Shown here in pieces: positions 24,303-33,053 of a DNA stretch of 64,000 bases (its first letter is position 1; each line of letters begins with the position of its first letter). This DNA is from Arthrobacter_D sp015752045 (GTDB lineage Bacteria > Actinomycetota > Actinomycetes > Actinomycetales > Micrococcaceae), in contig NZ_JADOUS010000002.1 in NCBI RefSeq assembly GCF_015752045.1, positions 310,001-374,000 on the forward strand. The letters run 5' to 3'. The position numbers and the translations under genes are program-made. Under the pieces are notes generated by a model. That model ran no database searches. It was not told the origin of the DNA and saw only the letters and a list, made by a program, of their open reading frames with translations.

Positions 24303-24917
24303 CTACGAGCCGATCCCGAAGCGGTCCGCCCTCCCGGGGGCGGGCCGCTTCCGTTTGAGCAGGAACGCGGCGAGGATCCCCCCGCAGGCCCCGAACAGGT
24401 GCGCCTGCCAGGAGATGTTCGAGCCGATCGTGGGCAGGACGCCCCACAGGATGGAGCCGTATGCGGCGAACAGGACGACGGCGAGCAGGATCTGCTTCCA
24501 GTCCCGGTTGTAGAAGCCGCGCGTGATCAGGTAGGTGAAGAGGCCGAACACCACGCCCGAGGCGCCGACGGTGAGCCCGCCGCCGAACAGCCACGTGCCG
24601 ATGCCGGAGGCGAGCCAGCTGATGCCGATGGCCGCGACGAAACGCCGTGCACCCTCGAGGAAGGCCAGGAACCCGAGGACCAGCAGGGGCAGGGTGTTGC
24701 TGGCCAGGTGCTGGACGCCGCCGTGCAGGAGCGGCGCGAAGACCACGCCGTCGAGCCCGTCCACGCGGCGGGGCGCGATCCCGAGGGTCCTGACCAGCAG
24801 GTCGCCGAGCCCGGCGTTGACGAGGAACACCGCCCACATCGCGGCGACGAGGCCGACGACGGTGATCAGCCCGGCCTGCGCCCGCCGGGCGAGGGGCTGC
24901 TCACCCAGGGCACTCAC
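24303..24917 (-). CDS. Rhomboid family intramembrane serine protease
   Basis: A ~204-residue membrane protein of the rhomboid family. The catalytic Ser is in VGASGVVFG (GxSG motif) and the catalytic His in SWQAHLFGACGG. A third motif, HGGVQHLASNTLPLLVLG, carries the family's conserved His-Asn pair. Six hydrophobic helices are predicted. GTG 24917 is chosen because it overlaps the ilvA stop as GTGA, so the two are coupled. The substrate is unknown. The last codons overlap the greA terminator hairpin. Confidence 0.9.
   Translation of the reverse strand: MSALGEQPLARRAQAGLITVVGLVAAMWAVFLVNAGLGDLLVRTLGIAPRRVDGLDGVVFAPLLHGGVQHLASNTLPLLVLGFLAFLEGARRFVAAIGISWLASGIGTWLFGGGLTVGASGVVFGLFTYLITRGFYNRDWKQILLAVVLFAAYGSILWGVLPTIGSNISWQAHLFGACGGILAAFLLKRKRPAPGRADRFGIGS
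24318..24351. terminator. greA terminator inside the rhomboid 3' end
   Basis: A 14-base stem (GAAGCGG-t-CCGCCC with GGGCGG-g-CCGCTTC; the t/g is a wobble pair) with a 6-base loop, followed by CGTTTG. It is 37 bases after greA and lies in the final codons of the convergent rhomboid gene. Confidence 0.65.
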
Positions 24918-26260
24918 CCCTGGACGACCATGGGCTGGAAGCCCTCGGCGCGCAGATTGCTGAGGACCTGCTCGCAATGCTCGTCCCCCTTGGTCTCCAT
25001 GTTGATGGTGATGGCCACGTCGCCCATGCTGATCGATCCGCCCACCCGTGTGTGGTCGACCCCCGTCACGTTCGCGTCGGACTCCGCGATGATCCGCGAG
25101 ATGGTGGCGAGCGAGCCGGGGCGGTCGTCGAGGAGCATGCGCACCACGAGGTAGCGTCCCGCGGCGGCGAGGCCGCGCTGGATGACCTTCAGCATGAGCA
25201 TCGGGTCGATGTTGCCGCCGGAGAGCACCACCACCGTGTTGCCCGGGTCGGCGCCGTCCTCCGTCAGCTTGCCGTCGAGCAGGGCCGCCACACCGACGGC
25301 ACCGGCCGGTTCGACGACCATCTTCGAGCGTTCCAGCAGGAAGATGAGCGCCCGGGCGAGGGAGTCCTCGCTCACCGTCACGACGTCGTCCACGAGCTCC
25401 CGGATGATGGAGAACGGCAGCTGCCCCGGCCGGCCGACGGCGATGCCGTCCGCCATGGTCGAGACCTTGGTGAGGGGCACGAGGGCGTCCGCGGCGAGGG
25501 ACGGCGGGTAGGCGGCCGCGTTCTCCGCCTGCACCCCGATGATGCGGATGTCCCGCCCGAGCTCCTTCGCGCGCGCCTTGACGGCGACCGCGACCCCGGC
25601 GAGGAGCCCGCCGCCGCCCACGCCGATGAGGATCGTGTCGACGTCGGGCACCTGCTCGAGGATCTCGAGGCCGACGGTCCCCTGGCCGGCCACCACGTCC
25701 ACGTCGTCGAAGGGGTGCACGAACACCGCGCCGGTCTGGTCGGCGTACGTCCTGGCCTCGGCGAGCGCCTCATCGACGTTGTGGCCGTGCAGCACCACCT
25801 CGGCGCCGTGTCCGCGGGTCGCGGCGAGCTTCGGGAGGGCCACACCGAGGGGCATGTAGATGCGCGCCGAGATGCCGAGCCGCGCGGCCGCCACCGCCAC
25901 GCCCTGCGCATGGTTGCCGGCGGACGCCGCGACGACGCCGCGGGCGCGCTCGGCGTCGGTCAGTTTCGCCATCCGGTTGTAGGCTCCGCGCACCTTGAAG
26001 GAGCCTGCGCGCTGCAGGTTCTCGCACTTGAAGGACACGGTGGAGCCGGTGAGCCGTCCGAGGGCCCGCGACTGCTCGATGGGGGTCCGGGCGATGACGC
26101 CGTCGAGGGTCCGGTGCGCGGCCTCGACGTCGGCGAGGGTCACCGCGAGCTCGGTGGTGGAATCGGTGGGGGGAACGATCGCGGGCTCGAGCACGCCGGT
26201 GGTGCCGGCGCTCGCCGTCCCTGGGGTGAAGTCGGTCGTTGCTACGGTCTGCTCGGTCAC
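24914..26260 (-). CDS. ilvA: Threonine ammonia-lyase (biosynthetic-type with ACT-like domain)
   Basis: The enzyme deaminates threonine to 2-oxobutanoate, the first step to isoleucine. The 448-residue protein has a fold-type II PLP domain: the PLP lysine in GSFKVRGAYNR, the Ser/Gly loop ASAGNHAQG, and the tetra-glycine phosphate loop VGGGGLLAG. The C-terminal ~80 residues form one ACT-type regulatory domain (RYLVVRMLLDDRPGSLATI), so allosteric control is likely; the single ACT is shorter than in E. coli IlvA. The first ~30 residues are a Thr-rich extension of doubtful conservation. Both ends overlap neighbours by 4 bases (GTGA), joining AI-2E transporter, ilvA and rhomboid. Confidence 0.93.
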   Translation of the reverse strand: MTEQTVATTDFTPGTASAGTTGVLEPAIVPPTDSTTELAVTLADVEAAHRTLDGVIARTPIEQSRALGRLTGSTVSFKCENLQRAGSFKVRGAYNRMAKLTDAERARGVVAASAGNHAQGVAVAAARLGISARIYMPLGVALPKLAATRGHGAEVVLHGHNVDEALAEARTYADQTGAVFVHPFDDVDVVAGQGTVGLEILEQVPDVDTILIGVGGGGLLAGVAVAVKARAKELGRDIRIIGVQAENAAAYPPSLAADALVPLTKVSTMADGIAVGRPGQLPFSIIRELVDDVVTVSEDSLARALIFLLERSKMVVEPAGAVGVAALLDGKLTEDGADPGNTVVVLSGGNIDPMLMLKVIQRGLAAAGRYLVVRMLLDDRPGSLATISRIIAESDANVTGVDHTRVGGSISMGDVAITINMETKGDEHCEQVLSNLRAEGFQPMVVQG

Positions 26261-27588
26261 GGGGAGGTCTCTTCCTGGGGGGCTGGCACCGTCGATACGG
26301 CGGGTGGGTCCGGGGTGCTGGCCGGTGACGACGAAGGCTGGTGCTCCGCCGTGACCGGCCCGCTAATGCCGGCCCTTCCCCCCTGGGGCCAGCCCTGCCG
26401 GAGCACGACCTCGTCGTGCTCCCAGGCCCTGTGCGAGATGTACCGTACGGAGGCGTTCAGGACTGCCAGGATCGGGACGGAGAACAGCGCTCCGGGGATC
26501 CCGGCCACGATCGTGCCGCCGGCGACGGCGAGGACCACCGCGAGCGGGTGGAGGGAGACGGCCGGCCCCATGACGAGCGGCTGGAGCACGTGTCCCTCGA
26601 CCTGCTGCACGAAGAGGACGATCGCGAGCATGATCAGGGCGTTGACCCACCCGTTGGCGACGAGTGCGAGCAGGACGGCGACGGAGCCGGTGGCCAGTGC
26701 GCCCACGACGGGGATGAAGGAGCCGAGGAACACGAGCACGCCCAGGGGCAGCGCCAGGGGCACCCCGATGATGGCGGCCCCGACGGCGATGCCGATGGCG
26801 TCCACGCCCGCGACGAGGATCTGGACGCGCACGTAGCGCGCCATGGACAGCCATCCCGTGCGCCCGGCGCCGTCGACTGCCGCCCGTGCGCGGACCGGCG
26901 CGAGTCCGACGACGAACCGCCAGATGCCGGGGCCGTCGAGCATGAAGAAGATCAGGGAGAACACGGTGAGGAAGATCCCGGCCGCGATGTGCCCCGCAGT
27001 GGATCCGAAGGAGAGGGCACCGCTGAGGATGGACGCGCTGTTGTTCTGGATCGCGCCGCCGAGGTCCTGCAGGTACTGGTCGATCTGCGTCGCGGTGAGC
27101 TGCAGGGGCCCCTGGGACAGCCAGTCCAGCAGCTGCTGCACCCCCGCGACGGCTTCCCCCCACAGGCTCGCCATCCCGACCGTGAGCTGCTGGCCGACGA
27201 GCAGGAGGGCGCCCGCGATGATGCCGAAGAACCCGACGAGCGTGATCGCGACTGCCAGGCCGTTCGGGACGCGCCGGCGGTGCAGCGCGATCTTGAGCGG
27301 CATGAGCAGCGCGGCGAACAGGCCCGCGATCATGAGCGGGATGACGAGCACCGAGATCCAGGTGAGGAGGTAGATCAGCACGCCCCCGACGACGAGCACG
27401 AGTCCCAGCCGCCAGGCCCAGGAGGCGGCGATACGCAGGGCGAAGGGGACGTCCGACCGGTCATCCGTCCGGGGGGCACGGGGCGTGGCCGCGGGCCCGC
27501 CCTGCGGCGGTCCGGGAAGGGTCACAGCACCGCGGCTCACAGCGCGCTGCAAGGCGCGCTGGGGTTTCGCTCCGCGGAGACGCTGCAT
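26257..27588 (-). CDS. AI-2E family transporter (TqsA/YdiK-like membrane protein)
   Basis: A ~443-residue multi-pass protein of the AI-2E exporter superfamily (PF01594). About eight helices are visible, and the family block GSFIPVVGALATGSVAVLLAL is followed by QQVEGHVLQPLVMG. Family members export AI-2 or act as Na+/H+ antiporters; the substrate here is unknown. The C terminus (~45 residues) is a disordered Pro/Ser tail. ATG 27588 is chosen over upstream codons because GAAAG precedes it and the upstream part is Cys/Arg-rich and unlike the family. The stop overlaps the ilvA start. Confidence 0.88.
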   Translation of the reverse strand: MQRLRGAKPQRALQRAVSRGAVTLPGPPQGGPAATPRAPRTDDRSDVPFALRIAASWAWRLGLVLVVGGVLIYLLTWISVLVIPLMIAGLFAALLMPLKIALHRRRVPNGLAVAITLVGFFGIIAGALLLVGQQLTVGMASLWGEAVAGVQQLLDWLSQGPLQLTATQIDQYLQDLGGAIQNNSASILSGALSFGSTAGHIAAGIFLTVFSLIFFMLDGPGIWRFVVGLAPVRARAAVDGAGRTGWLSMARYVRVQILVAGVDAIGIAVGAAIIGVPLALPLGVLVFLGSFIPVVGALATGSVAVLLALVANGWVNALIMLAIVLFVQQVEGHVLQPLVMGPAVSLHPLAVVLAVAGGTIVAGIPGALFSVPILAVLNASVRYISHRAWEHDEVVLRQGWPQGGRAGISGPVTAEHQPSSSPASTPDPPAVSTVPAPQEETSP

Positions 27589-27622
27589 GGCCCAATCTTT
27601 CCATAGAACGCCCGCGCGCCCG

Positions 27623-28540
27623 CTACCCGAGAGCTGGCAGTATGCCCCATCGGGCCGAGAACGACGCCCCCGCGTCGAGCCACCGCAGGCCCTCCCCCGA
27701 ATTGAACGCATCGGCCGGGGCGGTCATGGGCTCGATGGCCACGGCCCTGTCCACTCCGGGATAGACGGTGCTCACGTAGACGTGGGCGTAGGCGAAGGAC
27801 GCGTCGGCCCAGAGGGTGACACGGCGGCCGTCCGGAGCGGCCAGGACGTGCTCGTGTCGCCCGTCGACGGTGGCGAGTGCCGTGAAGGCCGTGTCGAACC
27901 GGATGTCGCCGATCCGCCGGCCGTTCCGGAGGTCGTGCTGACCGGTGACCCCCACCCTGCCGGTCGGGATCGACCGGTCGTCGGTCTCGAACATCTCGTC
28001 CGCCAGCAGCGTCAGCGTCAGCTCGTCCGTGGGCACGTCGGAGATCGTGAGGTAGGGGTGGGCGCCCAGCGCGAAGGGCGCGGCGTCCGGGGAGAGATTC
28101 GTCAGCTCCTGGGTGACCGTGAGCTGCTCCTCCGTGAGCTCGTAGGTGGCGCGGTGGAGCAGGTGGAAGGGATAGCCGTGCTGGGGGAAGATCTCGGCCT
28201 CGAGGACGGCCTGGGAGGGACCGATGTGGACCGCCCGATAACCGGTGTTGCGGAGGAGTCCGTGGATGGCGTTGCCCCTCGACGGCTCCGTGATGTCCAG
28301 GCGCTGCTCCCTGCCGTGCAGCGACCAGCGGCCACCGGCCACGCGGTTGGGCCACGGGGCGAGGAGGATGCCACCGCCTCCCGCGGGGATGTCGCCGTCG
28401 CCCCACGTCTCGGTGACGGCCACGCCGTCGCACTCGTAGGAGCGCAGGGCAGCCGCGAGGCTGGCGATCACGACCGTCGACGAGCCCGCCCGCAGGGTGT
28501 GGTTGATGCCGCTCGCCAGCCGAGGAGTCGCCGATGCCAT
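27623..28540 (-). CDS. galM: Aldose 1-epimerase
   Basis: Galactose mutarotase converts beta- to alpha-D-galactose, the form used by the galactokinase encoded 2 kb away. The 305-residue beta-sandwich protein has the substrate Arg in PWPNRVAGGRW, the catalytic His in ALGAHPYLT and the catalytic Glu in VAIEPMTAPADAFNSGEGL. It is divergent from the DeoR-galT-galK operon with a ~160-base shared regulatory region. ATG 28540 is the first in-frame start with homology. Confidence 0.92.
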   Translation of the reverse strand: MASATPRLASGINHTLRAGSSTVVIASLAAALRSYECDGVAVTETWGDGDIPAGGGGILLAPWPNRVAGGRWSLHGREQRLDITEPSRGNAIHGLLRNTGYRAVHIGPSQAVLEAEIFPQHGYPFHLLHRATYELTEEQLTVTQELTNLSPDAAPFALGAHPYLTISDVPTDELTLTLLADEMFETDDRSIPTGRVGVTGQHDLRNGRRIGDIRFDTAFTALATVDGRHEHVLAAPDGRRVTLWADASFAYAHVYVSTVYPGVDRAVAIEPMTAPADAFNSGEGLRWLDAGASFSARWGILPALG

Positions 28541-28601
28541 GCAGCGATGCTACCCGCCGGGCCCGTCCCGGCATGTCCTGCATCCGGGTGGAGCCAGCCC
28601 C

Positions 28602-28680
28602 TATGATAGGTTTTGTGCGTTTCAGTGCGGACTCGTTCGGTTTCCGTCGCTCCTCGCTCGTTTCCCGTTTCCCGTTTCCC
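28602..28680 (+). promoter_or_regulatory. gal operon promoter region with three GTTTCCC repeats
   Basis: TATGAT at 28602-28607 may be the -10 of the operon. Three head-to-tail copies of GTTTCCC (28660-28680) lie just before the ribosome site. Their position suits an operator for the DeoR-type regulator or a slippage-prone tract; which one is not known. Confidence 0.4.
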
Positions 28681-28698
28681 GTGTCCGCCAGGAGGGTC

Positions 28699-29499
28699 AT
28701 GCTCGCAGCAGAACGCCACGCGGCGATCCTCGAGCGGCTCTCCGGTCAGGCGGCCGTGCGGGTCAGCGGGCTGGCGATCGCACTCGGCGTCTCCGAGATG
28801 ACGGTCCGCCGTGACATCGACATCCTGGAGGCCCGCGGAGCACTGGTCCACGTCCACGGAGGAGCCGTGCGCCCGGGCACCCTCAGCTCGGTCGAGGCGG
28901 GCTTCGACGTCAACCGGACCCGGGCGGGCGAGGCGAAGCAGCGGATCGCCGCCACGGCCGTGTCCCTTCTGACCCCCGGCATGACGGTCTCCGTCACGGG
29001 CGGCTCCACGACCTTCGCCCTCGCCCCCCTCCTCTGCCGGGTCCGGGGACTGACGGTGATCACCAACTCGCTCCCCCTCGCGGACGAGCTGTTCAGGCTG
29101 AGCGCCGGCCCGCTCTCCGACGGCGCCCCCAGGGTGCTGCTCTCGGGCGGCGAGCTCACGCCGTCGAAGGCCCTCGTCGGCCCGCTCGCGACCGGCACCC
29201 TCGCCGCCCTCCGCGCCGACCTGTGCTTCATGGGCGCCCACGGCGTGGATGCCGCCGCGGGCATCACCACGCCCAACCTCGCCGAGGCGGACACCAACCA
29301 GGCGTTCGCCCGTACCTGCGGCAGGCTCGTGGTGCTGGCGGACGCGACCAAGATCGGCGTCGTCAGCCTCGCCCGCGTCGCGGCGCTCGACGCCGCGGCC
29401 ACCCTCGTCACCGACCGGCATCCCGGCGCCGACTACGCCGCACTCACGCGCATCCTCTGCGACCCCCTCACCGACCCCCACCTGGAAGAGCGCCCATGA
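28699..29499 (+). CDS. DeoR/GlpR family transcriptional regulator of the gal operon
   Basis: A 266-residue DeoR-family protein. The N-terminal winged helix (RHAAILERLSGQAAVRVSGLAIALGVSEMTVRRDIDILEARG) recognises DNA. The C-terminal sugar-phosphate sensor domain is related to ribose-5-phosphate isomerase (SVTGGSTTFALAPLL, VITNSLPLADEL, FMGAHGVDAAAGITTPNLAEADTNQAF, VLADATKIG). It is probably a repressor of its own operon released by a galactose-pathway sugar phosphate; that is inferred from gene order. ATG 28699 has AGGAGGG just before it. The stop overlaps galT (ATGA). Confidence 0.93.
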   Translation: MLAAERHAAILERLSGQAAVRVSGLAIALGVSEMTVRRDIDILEARGALVHVHGGAVRPGTLSSVEAGFDVNRTRAGEAKQRIAATAVSLLTPGMTVSVTGGSTTFALAPLLCRVRGLTVITNSLPLADELFRLSAGPLSDGAPRVLLSGGELTPSKALVGPLATGTLAALRADLCFMGAHGVDAAAGITTPNLAEADTNQAFARTCGRLVVLADATKIGVVSLARVAALDAAATLVTDRHPGADYAALTRILCDPLTDPHLEERP

Positions 29500-30622
29500 C
29501 CCTCATCACCCCCACCCGCCTGTCCGACGGGCGCGAGCTGATCTACTTCGACGCGCAGGAGTCCAGTGCCGCCCGGCACCGCGACGCGGCCGCCACGCGT
29601 GACGAGCGCGAACTGCCGGCGCGCGGACCGGCAGGGACCGCCCGGTACGACGCCCTGACCGGCGAGTGGATCGCCGTCGCCGCGCACCGCCAGTCGCGGA
29701 CGCACCTGCCGCCCGCGGACCAGTGTCCGCTGTGCCCGACGACGACCGCGAACCTCTCCGAGATCCCGGCCTCCGACTACGAGGTCATCGTGTTCGAGAA
29801 CCGCTTCTCCTCCTTCGGCCCCGACCTCGGCGACCTGCCGGCCGCCCCCGCGTGGGGTACGACGACGACGGCGTACGGCCGGTGCGAGGTCGTCGCGTTC
29901 GACTCCGCGCACGAGGGCTCCTTCGGGTCCCTGCAGCCGGAGCGCGCACGGACCGTGATCGACGCGTGGGCCCAGCGCACCGAGGCACTGTCCGCGATGC
30001 CCGGCATCAGGCAGGTCTTCTGCTTCGAGAACCGGGGGGCGGACATCGGCGTCACGCTGCTGCACCCGCACGGGCAGATCTACGCCTACCCGTTCATCCC
30101 GCCCCGCGCCGCGACCCTCGCCGCGAAGGCCGCGGAGTTCTTCGAGGCCTCCGGCGGACGGCAGACACTGATGGGTCACGCCCTCGCCGCCGAACGGGAC
30201 TCCGGAGAGCGCATGGTCATCGAGGGTGAGCACTTCAGCGCCTTCGTGCCCTTCGCCGCCCGCTGGCCGCTCGAGGTGCACCTGGTCCCCCACCGGCAGG
30301 TCGCGGACATCGCGGGCCTCACGGGCGAGGAGCGCGACGAGCTCACGATGGTCTACCTCGAACTCCTCGGACGGCTCGACGCCCTCTACCCCACGCCCAC
30401 GCCGTACATCGCCGCCTGGCAGCAGGCTCCCATCGATACGGTGCTCCGACCCTCGAGCTACCTCCACCTCCAGCTCACCTCTCCCCGCCGCGCCGCCGAC
30501 AAGCTGAAGTTCCTGGCGGGTTCCGAGGCGGCCATGGGCGCCTTCATCAACGACACCACCCCGGAGAAGGTGGCGGAGGCCCTCCGCAGCGCCTCTCCCG
30601 CCACAGCCCGGAAGGACCAGGC

Positions 30623-30626
<4 letters not shown>
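29496..30626 (+). CDS. galT: Galactose-1-phosphate uridylyltransferase
   Basis: GalT exchanges UMP between UDP-glucose and galactose-1-phosphate in the Leloir pathway. The 376-residue protein has a zinc-binding CPLC motif, the active-site HPHGQIY with the nucleophilic His, and the C-terminal HLVPHRQ and WQQAPID...SYLHLQ blocks (second HIT-like half). It overlaps deoR upstream and galK downstream by 4 bases each (ATGA), so the three are one coupled operon. Length and motifs are complete. Confidence 0.96.
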
Positions 30627-31780
<1,154 letters not shown>

Positions 31781-31810
31781 GGACCGCAGCCGCCGGCGGG
31801 CGGCCCGGAA

Positions 31811-31852
31811 CGGCGAAGGACCCGCACCCTCGAGGGTGCGGGTCCTTCGCCG
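31811..31852. terminator. 42-base perfect palindrome between galK and the Bax-inhibitor gene
   Basis: Twenty-one bases are followed directly by their exact reverse complement (centre CCCTC-GAGGG), with no unpaired loop in the DNA. It lies 31 bases after galK and 31 before the stop of the convergent Bax-inhibitor gene, so it can end transcription from both sides. Confidence 0.75.
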
Positions 31853-31882
31853 GAACTGCCGGTCGTCGCCGACCGGCCGGTA

Positions 31883-32764
31883 CTAGTCGCTGCCGCGGAT
31901 GATCGCGAGCAGGCGCAGGATCTCGACGTACAGCCAGATCAGCGTGACGGTGAGGCCGAAGGCCGCCGTCCACGAGTACTTCTGGGGAGCGCCGTTGCGG
32001 ACACCCTCGCTGATCGAGGTGAAGTCGATGATCAGGGAGAAGGCCGCGAGGCAGATGGCGAAGAGCCCGATGACGAGGCCGAACGGGATGCCCTGCTCGA
32101 AGCCGAACATGCCCTCCGTGCCCGGGATCCCGCTGCTGCGGAGGCCGAACATGCCCTCGGTCGCACCGAAGAGCATGAGTCCCAGGTTCACCAGCGAGAA
32201 CGCTGCGTAGCTGATGATGGCGATCATGAAGAACTTCATCGCCTTCGGCGTCGCACGGACCTTGCCGCTCTTGAACAGCGCGAGCGTCACCCCGAAGACC
32301 ACGAGCGTGCCGAGGACGGCCTGCACGGCGATGCCCGGGTACATGGCCTCGAGGAACATCGTGATGCCGCCGACGAACAGCCCCTCCAGGCCGGCGTAGG
32401 CGAGGATCAGTGCCGGTGACGGCTCACGCCGGAACGCGTTGACGAGGCCGAGCACGAAGCCGCCGAGCGCACCGATGACCATGAGGGGCAGTGCGAGGCC
32501 GGGCAGGACGAACGCGGGGATCGCGGCACCCACCAGGACGACGCCGATGCAGAGCAGCGTCTTCACGATCACGTCGTCGAAGGTCATGCGCCCCGTCTGG
32601 GCGGGTCCGGCGGACGGCTGGTTGTACATGTGCTCCAGCTGCTGCTGGTTCGCCATGGTCTGGCCCGCATACATCGTGGTGCCGACTCCCGCCGCCTGGT
32701 TGCCGCCCCGGGTAGCGGAACGGAAGGTCTTCCCGTTGAATACCGGATTACCGCCAAGTGCCAT
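31883..32764 (-). CDS. Bax inhibitor-1/YccA family membrane protein
   Basis: A 293-residue protein with a cytoplasmic N terminus (~70 residues, Gln/Asn-rich, NQQQLEHMYNQ) and about seven hydrophobic helices. The segments LILAYAGLEGLFVGGITMFLEAMYPGIAVQAVLGTL and the acidic C-terminal part with SLIIDFTSISEGVRNGAPQKYSWTAAFGL are typical of the actinobacterial Bax inhibitor-1-like (YbhL/YccA) group. Family members are linked to calcium leak or protease control; the role here is unknown. A GGAGG site precedes ATG 32764. It is divergent from livH. Confidence 0.9.
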   Translation of the reverse strand: MALGGNPVFNGKTFRSATRGGNQAAGVGTTMYAGQTMANQQQLEHMYNQPSAGPAQTGRMTFDDVIVKTLLCIGVVLVGAAIPAFVLPGLALPLMVIGALGGFVLGLVNAFRREPSPALILAYAGLEGLFVGGITMFLEAMYPGIAVQAVLGTLVVFGVTLALFKSGKVRATPKAMKFFMIAIISYAAFSLVNLGLMLFGATEGMFGLRSSGIPGTEGMFGFEQGIPFGLVIGLFAICLAAFSLIIDFTSISEGVRNGAPQKYSWTAAFGLTVTLIWLYVEILRLLAIIRGSD

Positions 32765-32879
32765 TTTCTGTAGTCCTCCAATAGGGGGCTGAGTGTCGTA
32801 CGAACCCTATCAAGTGCAACGGTTCGACCCGGGGTTTGTTCCCGGGAACGCCCGTGCTCGCCCCAGGGCGGAATTTCAA

Positions 32880-32897
32880 TACCAAGGTGCCTTGGTA
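32880..32897. promoter_or_regulatory. Inverted repeat TACCAAGG-tg-CCTTGGTA between Bax-inhibitor and liv genes
   Basis: A perfect 8-base inverted repeat with a 2-base spacer lies in the 289-base divergent intergenic region, in an AT-rich patch. Symmetry and size suit a repressor dimer site. Which of the two genes it controls is unknown. Confidence 0.5.
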
Positions 32898-32981
32898 AAA
32901 CATTCGTTACCGAATTGCTACCTTCGCTCGAAGCTTTTGCGAATTGGGGAAACATGCCCCTAGTAACATGATCCACACGTC

Positions 32982-32997
32982 CGTGACACTCGTCACA
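32982..32997. promoter_or_regulatory. CRP/GlxR-like site upstream of livH
   Basis: CGTGA-CACTCG-TCACA matches the CRP/GlxR consensus TGTGA-N6-TCACA in nine of ten arm positions. Its centre is about 64 bases before the livH start. Similar sites lie before the binding-protein gene (39374) and sdhC (58944). Confidence 0.55.
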
Positions 32998-33053
32998 CAT
33001 ACTGATCCTGGCGGTTCTCCGTCGGGCTTGCCCCCACCGTGGAGGTTCCCATC

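Noticed and set aside
29223..29495. Extended start for galT inside the DeoR gene
   Set aside because: The upstream part is a shadow of the regulator gene. The ATG at 29496 overlaps the DeoR stop as ATGA and fits homologues.
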